Shown here: positions 1 to 11,345 of the stretch, in pieces
How positions within the stretch are numbered: position 1 is the stretch's first letter
Layout: each line of letters starts with the position of its first letter
From: Heterobilharzia americana
Taxonomy: Eukaryota > Platyhelminthes > Trematoda > Strigeidida > Schistosomatidae
Length of the DNA: 64,000 nucleotides
Direction: 5' to 3'
Assembly: GCA_944470555.2 (NCBI GenBank)
Contig: OX104129.1
Span: forward strand, 48,827,998 to 48,891,997
Notes under the pieces: model-generated
Seen by the model: only the letters and a program-made list of their open reading frames with translations
Told to the model about the DNA's origin: nothing
Databases searched by the model: none
Position numbers and translations under genes: made by a program

Positions 1-324
1 TTAATAACAGTTTGTGACCAAATATTTTGATCAACAGATTTCACTAGATATATCAAAGTGTTCCAAGCTTTGGTTACTTGTTTCACTCGCCACTCCATTT
101 CATGTCCCCTTCAGGGAGTACAACAAACAGTCTCAGATAATTTGTTTCTAACATTGATCTTACTAACGTTAAAATTAGGTAGTTGAAAAAAACTATCAAC
201 TATGAGAGATATTAATGCATTTAATGGGCAGTTAGCAATAGGAAGTGATGCTAATTGAAATTCGTTTCTTTGACGTCATAATACCTGTTCAGATGACAAT
301 AACGAAATCCTAAATTCCAGGATG
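1..324. other. Gene-free AT-rich stretch
   Basis: No coding pattern, RNA gene or recognisable repeat was found. It ends where the first family G SINE remnant begins. Confidence 0.5.
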
Positions 325-805
325 GTATTCATCACAAACAGGCATGAATTAGAGAACCACTGAAAATCAGGAGATCTGGATGTCTGTTTCTTACCAGTAT
401 GGAACTCTTGAGCAGTATTCACCGACGACCGCACCAGAAATCGAAATCAGGACCTTCAGGTTTCACGGTGAGCACATTAACCATTCAGCTGCTGCACTGG
501 AGTTCACTAGCCCACACTTTCATGTTTCTGTCACTTCGTGACATAGCACGACTATCCACTTGGGTCTTTAGTTGCCTCCGCTACACTTCAGGCTGGTTGA
601 CTCCACTAGTCAAAACTTCTCATTGGACCTTTCAGATTTCAACCTCGATGCACGTCACTGATAAGTACTACAGATTCACATAGTTTTGGGTTTATGAGGA
701 TTTTATTTATTACATGCTAGTAGTGATCAAAGACTGACACCAGTTGGAAAAACATTGAAAACCTGAGAGCACTGGAAAGCTATTTCTATCTAGTATCCAA
801 TCATA
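325..805 (-). repeat. Family G tRNA-like SINE remnants (one long, one short)
   Basis: Read on the minus strand, this matches a repeat seen at least eight times in the window. It has a tRNA-like middle (SINE head with AATGGTTAA and a B-box-like stretch), a GTGCGTACTG-type segment, and an end reading GATGAATAC. The best preserved copy is at 19846-20145. Here the long copy runs from 325 to about 690. A second, truncated copy of the same end lies at about 722-805 (GACTGACACCAGTTGGA followed by GGGAGCACTGG-like text). No TSD was identified. The 94-residue reading frame on the plus strand is an accidental translation of the repeat. Confidence 0.6.
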
Positions 806-2225
806 GATGTAGTCTATCTTACCCGAAGCCATTAAAATAAGCCACTATGGAATTTCTCTAAAAACCCACTTTGTTCCAATGTTTGTGATGAATATTTTGT
901 TTGGCATGAGAATGAAAGATTAAACTGTTAGCAATGGATAGCAAAACTTCATAAAACCTACTAAAGGAATTAAGAAAAAAGTTGTATATGATAAAGTTTA
1001 ATTAATTGAGTATTGAATATGCAGTTTGCATAAATTCGCCATTGCAGTGTAACTGGAGGGTAGCTGTCTAGTTCTTAGCGCTGCAGACTGACCGAAATCT
1101 TTCCATCGTTTGTAGTGTAATGCAACACTGTAGCGAATGTCGATAGTCATCAGAAAGGCAATCTCGTATATTGATGTTCCATATGGATTCCACTCTGCTT
1201 CTCTCGATGCTTGATTCGGAGAATCCTCCACTTAGCTATTCAGAACACAGCTGATCAAGTAAACGGTAAGCACTAAAGAACAGACAGTTACATTGTTTAG
1301 CATCTTACGACCAATTTATGCACATAGTTCGGTCAACTAGGGACCAGTCATGATCTGAACAGTTAGGTGATGAAGTCCCTGATTTTACCGCTATAGAAAT
1401 GCCGAGGAAACACCACATGCTTCATGGTAGCAGATACATTTCGATGATGGCTCTTGACAAGCCTGAGACCCAAGTTTAAAGTCGGGTTTCCTGGCGATTA
1501 AGTCCTATAGTCCGACGCCAAAGGTAGGTAGAATCAGAAAAAAATATCTTTGAGACTCTGTTGAGGTAGGAAAACGTTAGATATAAGTGAAAGTCTGTCT
1601 GGTAATAAATGCTGAATTTCAAAGGCACGTCTTCTGCTTGATGATTTTGTTAAAAATCTTTCGATAATCCAGCGTTATCCAAATTTAAGACCAACATTCG
1701 ATGACCTAGCGTTGGATGAACTATCCTAATTCCCTTCACTATCATATTTAAGTACCTCTTGTGTTGTAAAGATTTACAGAACTTATTACTCTAACATAAT
1801 CCTAATTTTTCTTCCTAAAAGTTTTACTTAATTCATTGTTAATTTTAATTTACAAATGAGGCTCGATAGATTTTTCTGCATAAAAAACTATGAATTTCGG
1901 TCAAGCTAATTTATATGAATATCAAACTAATCCTTTACTTTATAACTGACCTATTTAGATTGCATAATCGATATGTACAACACACCTAACAGTAGGCGGG
2001 ATACAAACAACTTTAAAGTTTCAGTCTGTATAAACTACTCAACTCCATTTTCAAACACATATCTTTCATAAGAGCGTAAATAAATCGAAACTATTTTCTG
2101 CTTATTATGTCTACAAAAATGAAGTTGATAAACTAGTGTAGAAAATCACGACATTGGGTCTTGAACACGAAATTAACACCAGGAAAATTATCGAGTATCA
2201 GCAACTGCTGAAGAATAAATTGATT
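806..2225. other. Gene-free stretch, nothing recognised
   Basis: AT-rich sequence with only short accidental reading frames. The 77-codon minus-strand frame at 998-1231 has no recognisable motif and no exon-like splice context, so it is not annotated. Confidence 0.45.
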
Positions 2226-2335
2226 ATTTTTAACGCCTTTACCATGAAACCTGAAAATCTTGAGTTCGATCTCTGAAGGCTTTGGAAGTGCGTACTGCTG
2301 GAGGGTCCGGTCTGTTATTCCAGACCATGGCTATC
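2226..2335 (+). repeat. Family G SINE fragment
   Basis: Partial family G copy containing the ACCATGAAACCTGAAAATCT segment, then the GTGCGTACTGCTGGAG-like segment, in the same order as the copy at 19846-20145. Both ends are lost. Confidence 0.5.
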
Positions 2336-2650
2336 TCAGATAGCCAAGCTTACACTCATTATGATGCTCTCTTCTGTTTGGATTGGGATGATAAGTCCTG
2401 AATGGAAACACAGTGCAAATACGGTAAATGGACAGTAATGCATCACCAATTCACTTGGCAGTCGAGGAAAAAACTCTTAGTGATTAAAGTGAAATGAAGA
2501 TCTTGTCTGCAGCTTAGTCTGGTGATACATTGATAGAACACCGGCTGACAACTCAGAGATCACTAATTTTGATCCTATTGAGACCCATATTCTCATTTCA
2601 CCTTTCATTACTACCCAGTATCTAATTTTCGTGAATACGAAGAACATACA
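2336..2650 (+). repeat. Family T tRNA-derived SINE copy
   Basis: Aligns along its length with the minus-strand copy at 58665-59070. Both share GGGATGATAAGTCCTGAA, then GTGAAAT..AGATCT..TC..CAG, then a tRNA-like block (here heavily mutated, near 2514-2580), then ATATTCTCA. The tRNA-like part is much more eroded here than in the 58.7-kb copy. Confidence 0.55.
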
Positions 2651-2694
2651 TTAACTGGTCATATGAGGATAACCAATTTCAGGCTGTTTAGTCC

Positions 2695-2790
2695 TACATA
2701 CTGATCGAGTAACAAGTGCTGACAAGCACGAAACGTAGGTCCAGGACTTCATACCGATCGCCTCTAACCAACTGACATCTATCAAAGTTC
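2695..2790 (+). repeat. Family C SINE 3' part with hammerhead-like fold
   Basis: Contains GTGC-TGACAA-GCAC-GAAAC, a perfect 4-bp stem II with a 6-nt loop followed by the GAAA core, then GTAGGTCCAGG. The preceding CUGANGA core is damaged (reads GTAACAA). It ends with GCCTCTAACCAACTGACAT, the family C 3' end. Related copies are at 2905-3085, 21640-21715, 29927-30160 and 47003-47080. Confidence 0.5.
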
Positions 2791-2904
2791 ATGGAGATGC
2801 TGAGGTGCCTCGTCTGGTGGCCATACTGCTAGTTGATCAATAGAATTTGATCAACACTTAGGACTAGAGGACCAATGAGTATATCTAATCCAGTCCTACA
2901 GGAG

Positions 2905-3085
2905 ATCAATCTCAGCTCGAATAGCTCAGTGATAACGTCTCTGACTACAACACTGGGTGACGGGAGTTTAAATCACAGGTAGGACATCAGTTCCGTCGGG
3001 GTTACGGATACGCCTTCCTGACGAGTTCTGACAAGCTCGAAACCTTGATCCAGGACATCCTGCCGATTGTCTCCATTCAAATAAC
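2905..3085 (+). repeat. Family C tRNA-derived SINE with both hammerhead cores
   Basis: Starts with a tRNA-like block (GAATAGCTCAGTGATAACG as an A box, then a weak B box GAGTTTAAATCAC). It then carries CTGACGA at 3018-3024 and GAAA at 3039-3042, spaced by 14 nt as in a minimal hammerhead, and ends with the CCAGGACATCCTGCCGAT segment. Both invariant cores are intact, but stem II (GTTC/GCTC) and stem III are weakened. Self-cleavage is therefore doubtful for this copy. Whether the family once cleaved is an inference. Confidence 0.5.
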
Positions 3086-3607
3086 ATACGAAGAACATAT
3101 AATCTACCTCAAGTCGAATTGAATATATGGGAGAAGTCACGAAGAATCTCATATTCTACACAGTTATCGAAATCAGCATCAGGATTATTGTCTTTATTAC
3201 AAGTGTATAAAATAAAATAAGGGAATGGTGTCTTGACATACTTTACATATTTAATAAAACTTTGTTGAACATTTAAGGGTTGTAAAAGGGTATACGTTAT
3301 GCTACTGATGCACATTAGGGATGTCGCTGTTTTTGGTATTGCTGAATTAGTCGCAGCTAATGAAGACGGTTAGGAATACGTTGAACAACATTTATACGCT
3401 AGATGATAACATCATCTTCGCAACATACTTATGTATAACCAAGTTTCATTTTGGAGAAAAATTTATGAGATTTGGTTTACGAAGAAGCTTAAAACCAGAA
3501 AGATTAGCTTCCTTTGTCTGAAATATGCAAATAAGCTCCTCCTATTTTTGACTGTTCAGAGGTGTTTTATAATGGTGTTGTGTTGTCTGAGCTTGATGGT
3601 TTGATCA
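3086..3607. other. Gene-free spacer before PLE-1
   Basis: No coding evidence. The last ~60 bases (from about 3548) resemble the start of the PLE-1 terminal region, also seen as a fragment near 20575. Confidence 0.4.
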
Positions 3608-3947
3608 TGAAGCTTTCATGGTCATTCTAGACAACGCCATCAACACAAACCTCAAAAAGGAAAGAGCTATAGGGTTTTCTACACAAGTTGCTCTGTAGCT
3701 TGTCCTGATGATCTTGTGCGTGGTTGGTTCTTCTGCCAACATTTTGTCATTGTCTCCATATTTATTTCACTTGGTTGTCCTACTGACGTCAACCTTGGTC
3801 TTTTTCTTGTTTCTGATTGTTTCATAGATTAGGTAGATGTCAGTCAATATTTCTAATGATCACTGACTGACCTGAGTGCCAAGCTTCTAGATTTACTCTA
3901 GCATTCTCTGTATTTCCTCTATCTAGAATTTCTACATTTCTCCAGTC
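3608..3947 (-). repeat. PLE-1 left inverted arm
   Basis: Reverse complement of 6055-6394 at the same length (340 bp), with only a few mismatches, clustered near the inner end. The sequence is that of the PLE 3' end (last GIY-YIG codons plus 3' UTR). The left arm is therefore an inverted copy of the element's own 3' end placed in front of its 5' end. Confidence 0.85.
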
Positions 3948-3989
3948 AAGATTTCAAAACTAACAGGGTTCAAAATGAAGAAGCATATA

Positions 3990-4640
3990 ACTGTGTAGTC
4001 AACTTGTCTAAATAACCTCTGACCAAATCCGAGGAACTTCCCCATTGGAAAGGACTAAATGACACTTCAAGAGACGCTTCAGGACCAGACTTTCTCGCTT
4101 CCCTGGCGTCATCACCTCAGACTTCAGGACGATACAGTGAGACTCAACAGGAAATACGGCAAATAACTGTTCCTCTGACCAGGTGGAAGCAAGTTTGCAC
4201 TCAGCTAACCAATGAAGAACAGATAGCTCTTCAGAATTTGAGGAATTAAAAGAACATCCTTTTAGTCCCAACTGACAAGGCGCGCACCGCAGTAAACGTG
4301 GATAGATATGACTACATCAAAGAGATGGAAAAATTTCGCATATCATGCATTAGAGATAAATTTCATTCAAAAGTGTGACTGTTACATAACCAAGGCCTTA
4401 AACAAACTCATCAGTGGTGGACAAATACAAAACGAAAGTAGTGGTGAATGAAATCAATTGAACCTGTTCTTTCATGTTTCTATGGCAAGTCAAAGATACA
4501 CAAACCAAACGCCTCACTTCCGGGTTCTGCAGCATATAACCTATCAACAGAACTCTTCAGAAAACTGAAACATCTGGTAGAATCATGTCACCATTCCATC
4601 AACTCTTTGACACTAATTTCAAACGGTTAAGCATATTCAT
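3990..4640 (+). pseudogene. PLE-1 reverse transcriptase, N-terminal part (broken)
   Basis: The plus-strand frames carry PLE RT signatures: LVPTDKARTAVNVDRYDYIK near 4258-4318, as in the PADKG-type motif of PLE RTs, and FYGKSKIHKPN near 4478-4510, as in the LPKIHKP motif. There are several in-frame stops and at least one frame change. No complete RT can be read, so the protein is not functional. Confidence 0.7.
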
Positions 4641-4844
4641 ATTGAAAACGACAAACTAATACTGTCTGTTGACTTAACAGCCTATATATCTGAAGAAAAC
4701 CGAATCTGACTAAGGATTGAAATGACATATCATGGTCCTCACCATTCAGGATGCACACAACTACAATATCCATCCTGATGGAATTAACCAATTTATTTTT
4801 CGGTTTGTTTCTGTGGGGATTGATTGGTTTCACTTTGGTATTCA

Positions 4845-5244
4845 CCATGGATTGACATCAGCAAGAGAATCATCGAAAATATTGGAGCATCGGGTAGCTG
4901 TTTTATCCTAGTATGGGTCTCCTCAGGAGTGCGCACCCATAACCCCCAAACTGAACTTAATGCTCATAGGTGACTGGCTCCGAGAGGTGGTTCCTTCACT
5001 TCCAATGAAAATTCGTGACTGATGGGGCAAGCAGAGTGGACGCGAGAACAAATACTCAGCGATGACACTGGGTGATGGCCAAGCTATATTGTGAACTGAG
5101 AAAAGTAGGAAATATGGAACGTTGCGGTTCGACCCGATGGCTTAGACGTAACATACCAGCCACGGAACCTGAACGCCCCTGACTCGGACCCTGGTGGCAT
5201 AATATGAATCGCATACTTGATTTGTCACTTACAACTATTTTCAT
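4845..5244 (-). repeat. Family G SINE inserted in the PLE-1 RT
   Basis: The PLE reading stops near 4845 and resumes near 5245. In between, the sequence starts with CACCATGGATTGACATCAGC, contains GTATGGGTCTCCTCAGGAGTGCGCACCCA, and later a GGCTTAGACGTAACAT tRNA-like stretch, all features of family G on the minus strand. It must be younger than the PLE. The boundaries are approximate. Confidence 0.55.
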
Positions 5245-6163
5245 TTCAGCGGTAAACTCTAAAAAGAGACAGAAGGAATGCCAATTGGATCACCTATATC
5301 AAGACTTGTTACAGAAGCAGTAATGCAAAGATTGGAAACTGTGGTATTGCCGTTGACCAGACTGAAGCTTTAGGTCCAATATGCAGAAGACAAGTTGCGT
5401 CATCATTGAGAGAAAGAAAGTGGAAAACGTCGACAAATCAGTTGTCGATTTTTTCGATGACACCAAGTTCACAACTGAAGTGGAATCAAATAACAAACTA
5501 GCATTTTTAGATGCTCTGCTGACTTGAACGGATTCGGGAAAACTGAAGTATGCAGAAGACCAGCTCATACGGATTAACCCTCAACTAGAATAGCAATAAA
5601 CCAACAGCATACAAGGTCATTTGGATAAAAACATTGTTCAGAAGAACGAAGACGCTATATACATCAACCTAGAAGAGAAAAAATTACCTGATGACTGTTT
5701 TCCGAAAGGACGACTATCCACGCAAACTCATTAAAAGGTGTTCATCGAGTTCGTTGTCGACAAAAATGTCTTCTTCAGAAAACAACAAACGTATTGTTTT
5801 ACCTTACACGAAGAACGTCTCTGAGATCACGACTAGACTGATTACTGAAACCCATTTGAATCGCTGTAGCTCACAAGTCTACAATATGCCTTCGTTCTCT
5901 GTTATATTGTCCAAAAGATACAAAGGAAGGCAAGTCAAAGGTTATCTACAAAATAAACTGTAGGAACTGCGAAAAACACTACATCGGACAGAGTGGTCGC
6001 CCTCCTAGTATCCGTTTATGTGAACATCAACTAGACAACTGTGGACAGGAATTCGACTGGAAAAATGTAAAAATTCTAGATAGAGGAAATACAGAGAATG
6101 CTAGAGTAAATCTAGAAGCTTGGCACTCAGGTCAGTCAGTGATCATTAGAAATATTGACTGAC
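5245..6163 (+). pseudogene. PLE-1 RT C-terminal part and GIY-YIG endonuclease (broken)
   Basis: Reads EGMPIGSPISRLVTEAVMQ at about 5270-5325, a conserved PLE RT block after the catalytic core. It is followed by a frameshifted LAFLD-type segment (5440-5530) and a tract with MTVFRKDDYPRKLI (5691 on). Then, in another frame, comes the GIY-YIG domain with HYIGQSGR near 5972-5995 and the end ..SVIIRNID before a stop at about 6163. At least three frameshifts separate these blocks. The GIY-YIG domain would nick target DNA in an active element. Confidence 0.7.
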
Positions 6164-6394
6164 ATCTACCTAATCTATGAAACAATCAGAAACAAGAAAA
6201 AGACCAAGGTTGACGTCAGTAGGACAACCAAGTGAAATAAATATGGAGACAATGACAAAATGTTGGCAGAAGAACCAACCACGCACAAGATCATCAGGAC
6301 AAGCTACAGAGCAACTTGTGTAGAAAACCCTATAGCTCTTTCCTTTTTGAGGTTTGTGTTGATGGCGTTGTCTAGAATGACCATGAAAGCTTCA
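6055..6394 (+). repeat. PLE-1 right inverted arm (3' end of element)
   Basis: Holds the last GIY-YIG codons and 3' UTR. It pairs with 3608-3947 over 340 bp, nearly without gaps. Confidence 0.85.
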
Positions 6395-6883
6395 CGAACA
6401 AGCCATTCAGCTCAGAGGAGATGACTTCATGAAAATCATCTTCCTAAGCGACAAATATTCTGCATCACTTGGGAAAAAATAACTGTAGTGATCAGTTGCT
6501 CACATGGTGACTGTTTTCAAATCCTCTGAAATCATTTTTCATAAGAAACCACTGCTTATTGATCTGTTTATTTAGTGCCTACGTTATTAAACATGTAACA
6601 CTATGCTGGCTGTATTCCGAAAGCCGCGACTTACCGTCTGTCTCCAATCTCGGTAATCGCTGATACTGAACGATTATCTTTCAGTCTGCGTGAACAGCAT
6701 AGTGCTGTCCAAAAAATTAGCCAGGGTCTTCTAAATTTCAAAAAAGAAGTTTGAGCGACGAGCATATATATTCAACTGTCACAGAGCTCTCTCAAAAGAC
6801 TAGTCATTTATTGTATAGACAAGATCAAGGGTGAATATTTTGCTTCATCACAGTCGTTGCCATCCGACAACGTATATTTCCTA
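6395..6883. other. Gene-free spacer
   Basis: AT-rich spacer between PLE-1 and RTE copy A. No repeat was recognised. Confidence 0.4.
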
Positions 6884-7789
6884 TTTTATTATTTGTTCCT
6901 TTGGGTTCCCAATGGAACATACAGCTTCAGTAGCATCTCACCATTCCACTCTGTTCTCTGCAAACTTTTGAACCTGGCTCCACGATAGCCCACAAGCTCT
7001 CATTCCCTCCTCACAAGATCTCCTCCATGTCACCCTCACCTCGGACACCCAACTCATCCTTTCCCATCTGGGTTCCACTCAAGGTCTTAGAGCGTGACGT
7101 CCCCGAATGATCTTCTCAGTGCATGCCCAATCCATCTCCACTTCCTTCTAGTGCATATTTGTTCAGCGATAGCTTCTTGGTTGGTTCGTCACCAGCCAGC
7201 TTGTTGTTGTTGTTGGTGGTCATGTTGGTTGGGTATCTTAATCACCTCTGTCTTCTCTACATTCACCTGAAGCAAGTCCTGTCTTCTCTGCCTCCCCTCT
7301 TCTGTCAACTTGTTAGTTTTCGTCTGTACATCTTCGAGTTTGTGTGAAATCAGAAACAAGTCATCTTTGGCGAAATCCAAGTCTTCTAGATTCTTTTGGC
7401 AGTCCAGAGTATCCCTCTCTTCTCACTGCTCACTGTTTGTTGCATGATCCAGTCCAGTCGACCACCATCAGGAATACAATGGGTGATGGTAGACAGCCTT
7501 GTTTCACTCCTTCCTATCCTCACTTGAAAAGCATCACTGAGCTTCCGATTATGAATCACTTGGCATGTAGCATCATATGGCACATAGTTGTTGAATGAGA
7601 TTGATAAAGGTTTGTGGCACTAAAACCGTAGTGTTGAAGCAACTGCCAAATTACTTGTGTGTCGATGCTGTTGAAGGCCTTTTCAAAATCGATGAATTTG
7701 AGGTAGAGAGTTGACTGCCATTCTATACTCTGTTCTATGATGATGTGAAGTGTTGCAATTTGGTCCTCACATGATTTGTACTTCCTGAA

Positions 7790-8194
<405 letters not shown>

Positions 8195-9368
8195 TTCCGG
8201 TAGTAGTTTTGAATGCAGTGCATCCTTCAGTCTCTCCAGGAGGATGCGGCTTAATATTTCGCATGCTCTGGGTAGACAGGAGAGTGATTCCGCAACAGTT
8301 CTTGCAAAGACTTAGGTTGCCCTTCTTCGGCAGTTTGACAAGGTAACCCTTCTTCCAATCGTTGGGCTGGTACCTTCCATTCCTTCCAGACCTTCTGCAG
8401 TAGTGGTGTGAGCATGTCCACTGTTGTCTCTGCGTCTGTTCTCAGTGCTTGTGGATGGATTCCATCTGGTCCTGCTGCCTTCCCGCATTTCAGTAGGTTT
8501 ATGGTGTTGAGGACTTCGACTTTTGTTGTAGAATTTGTGTTCACTTGTAGTTCTGTGGCTGGGTTGCATGTGGTATTTCTAGACGAAGTGCAGTTGTTGG
8601 TGGTGATCGATTCAAGAGCTTTTTGAAGTAATCAGCCCATCGTTTCCTTTGTTTCTCTTCTTTCGTAATTAAATTTCCATCATCATCTTTTATTGGTTTC
8701 ATCTGCGTTGATCTCTTCGATCCCAGATAGTAACCTGGTCATTTGATATAGTGTTGTCAGATCACTCCTACCCGCAGCCTGTTCTGCTTCACTTGCCAGT
8801 GTTTCATAGAAGTATCTCTTGTCTTTCCACACACTCTCCTTCACTTCTTTGTCCAGTGTTTTATGCATTGTACTCAGTTCCTCTTGTCGTTGAGCATCCT
8901 TGCACTGTTTTATCTTCTGCTTCACCATTCTCCTCTCCCTCATCTATCAACTTCCATGTGTCCTTCGAGATCCATTCCATTCCTTATCTTCTTTCTTCCT
9001 CATTCTCAATACGGCTATGCAGGTTTCTTTCCACATAGCTTTCAAAGAGTTACAGCGTTCATCCACACAAGTTTGTTCAGGGATGTTGCTCGATATCTCC
9101 CACTTTGTCTTGATTGCTGACGTGAAGATGTCCCTTGTAGTTTCGTCCTTTAGTTTCCAGATGTTGAACTTGAACTGTGATCTATCAGCAACCTCCCTGA
9201 AGGCTTTCAACTTGATTTGGAAGGCAGGTTCCTTGCACTAGATGGTGAGTGGTGTGAACCTACATCTGCTCCTCTTCTTGAGCTTGTGTCAAGTAGACTG
9301 TGTCTCCATTTTCTTGAGATTGAGATGAAGTCGATTTGATTTTTAGTGTGTCCTGGTGTCTGGTGGAA

Positions 9369-10175
9369 TCAGATCCATGTTGCTGACTTGTGGATATCTT
9401 TGTGCTTGAACACACTGCCTCCAATCACCAAATCGTTGAATGCACAGAATTCTGCAAACAATTCTCCATTCTCGTTCATCACCTCACCGAGTACTTCTCG
9501 ACCCATGGTTAGTTCTCTTCCTGTGTTGTTCGCTCCCATTTTGGTATTCATGTCACCCATTAGGATTTTGATATCGCCAACTTTGGGTGGGTCTTGTCCA
9601 GTGTTGATTGAAGTTGTCTGTAGAATTCCTCCTTTTTCTCTTGCTCTGCATAGTATTGTATGATTGTGACTTTCCTTCCTTTTGAGTTGAACCTTGCTAT
9701 CATGATCATGGAGCAGATTGGTTCCCACTGCATGAGACTGCGATGCCCTTGCGGACATCATGATAGCCACTCCATAACTCAGTGTGCTCGTGGTTGTCGT
9801 CTGTGTGACAATGGTGGAGTAGATTATTGATTCTCCAGTTGACAGTTAGGAGAGCCCATTCCCATTCCATCTGCTTTCGCAAATTTTAAGCACTTCAGTG
9901 TGATACCTTCTCATCTCCTTTGCAATCTGGGCTGCCTTACTGGGTTCAAACATCGTGCGGACATACCATGTTCCCATGTTTACTTTCGCTTTCATCGAGA
10001 GAAGACACATCTGCCAATTTGCTTCCCGAAGGCTTTCACCAACCGGCGTCGTTTTGCCTCCTGGATTCCATCGAGGAATAAGTTTGTTTTTATTTTTTAT
10101 ATTTTGTTTGTGCTTTGAAGTTTTTTTAGCGGTTAGATTTGTTTTACGGGGTAGGGTTGCTATCCCTATGCCCAA
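9369..10175 (-). pseudogene. RTE copy A endonuclease domain (broken)
   Basis: Apurinic-type endonuclease remnants of the RTE protein: GTWYVRTMFEPSKAAQ and ICESRWNG in one frame (9846-10175), then AIMMSARAS, ILMGDMNTKMG and NDLVIGGSVF in another frame (9369-9770). In this copy the frame before the domain is open from MGIGIATLPRKTNL onward. In the full-length copy a small indel near 53404 separates those frames. This suggests the ancestral protein had a longer N-terminus. The copy is not functional. Confidence 0.7.
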
Positions 10176-10240
10176 CCTTCACTCTTTACCCGGGCTTAGG
10201 ACCGGCAAGCAACTATTGAACTAGTTAACCAGGTGAGGTT

Positions 10241-10697
10241 GAATGTTCATAAGTAACTAGAGGAAAATGACTGAGAGACCTATCTTCATAGACTGATTAT
10301 CTTTCATGCATCTGAGAGTATCCGCAACAACACCAACTTAGTGAGGCTACATTCATACGGATTTTTCTTTACCTTAAATGTTGTTGGTGTGGCAAAGATA
10401 GTCTCTCTTAGTTTCTAAGCAAAATCCAGCTGATGGCTTAACCGATCTTTGTACATTAGAATTTGAGTTATTGGACTAATCACTTGTATTGTAAATGATC
10501 TAATGTGGGGTCGATTTGCAGTGCCGATTAAAAACGATACGATTAACGGATTTAGCCTAGTTTCTAAGGCTGATGGTTAACTATCCAACAAATATAATGT
10601 CATCAAAATTACAACGGCATAATAATGTGACAGAGCATAATTCATTCTGAATTTTCAAAGAACCTAGTAGAGAAACAATAAAGATTTAGCAGTCTTC

Positions 10698-10728
<31 letters not shown>

Positions 10729-11149
10729 CTGTGTGTTTATATTTACGACCATTCATAACTACAAAGCTTTTAACTGACGAACAGACAAGATCTAAACAAA
10801 TCATTTCAACAACTAACAGAAGAAAGTTCACCTTTGGCTAAATCAAAGAACAGGAAACAACACAATGAATTTCATTGTTTGAGTAGATGAGACGAAACTA
10901 AGCAAGTTTCTTTTTCTCTTTGTAATATGTTTCTCCTAAATTTAGGGTAAGAAAGTTGAGAAATAAATACTGAACAATGAACTATTATTATATATTATAT
11001 GAAGTTTAATTGGTTTCCTGTTTCATTAGATTTCTGTTGCAATAAACATAATTTTATGTAACAACTGAAATATTTTTGTCGTTCACGGATGATTTGTCAA
11101 TTCTCATATTGTATTCCTACCACGATCTTTTGTATGAAACAAACTTTAG
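10241..11149. other. Gene-free stretch with a TG repeat
   Basis: Contains a (TG)n tract at about 10699-10734. The first bases (10242-10254) are the 13-bp flank discussed with RTE copies A and B. Nothing else was recognised. Confidence 0.5.
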
Positions 11150-11345
11150 GTTTCAGGATGGTTAGTATTCATCATCACCAACGTGAGAAACATTGAAAAC
11201 TGAAGATCACTGGAAATCATATCAGCCTAAGTATCGAGCTCATAAGGCACGCGAACTCTGTGCTTGTCGACGAGATTGTATCTAAAACCATCAAGTTTCA
11301 TGATGACCACATAGAAAATCAATCAGTCAGCTGGAGGTCTGTGTA
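11150..11345 (-). repeat. Eroded family G SINE
   Basis: Begins with the family G end (GTATTCATCAT..), then GAGAAACATTGAAAAC and GATCACTGGAAAT, as in the copies at 325 and 60560. The tRNA-like middle is barely recognisable. Confidence 0.45.

Larger units (their letters stand above)
3608..6394 (+). mobile_element. PLE-1: decayed Penelope-like retroelement with inverted arms
   Basis: A plus-strand Penelope-like element bounded by two 340-bp inverted arms (3608-3947 and 6055-6394). Coding remnants follow PLE order: an N-terminal RT part near 4250-4330 (VPTDKARTAV..DYIKEM), an RT stretch near 4480-4530 (FYGKSKIHKPNASL), the GMPIGSPIS motif near 5275, a damaged catalytic region (expected YVDD, here YAEDK) near 5380, and a GIY-YIG endonuclease end near 5960-6163 (HYIGQSGRPPSIRL). 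Many stops and frameshifts interrupt it, and a family G SINE splits the RT at 4845-5244. PLEs copy themselves by target-primed reverse transcription. This copy is dead. Confidence 0.8.

Noticed and set aside
998..1231. 77-codon minus frame as a gene
   Set aside because: No recognisable motif, no homology block within the window and no splice context.
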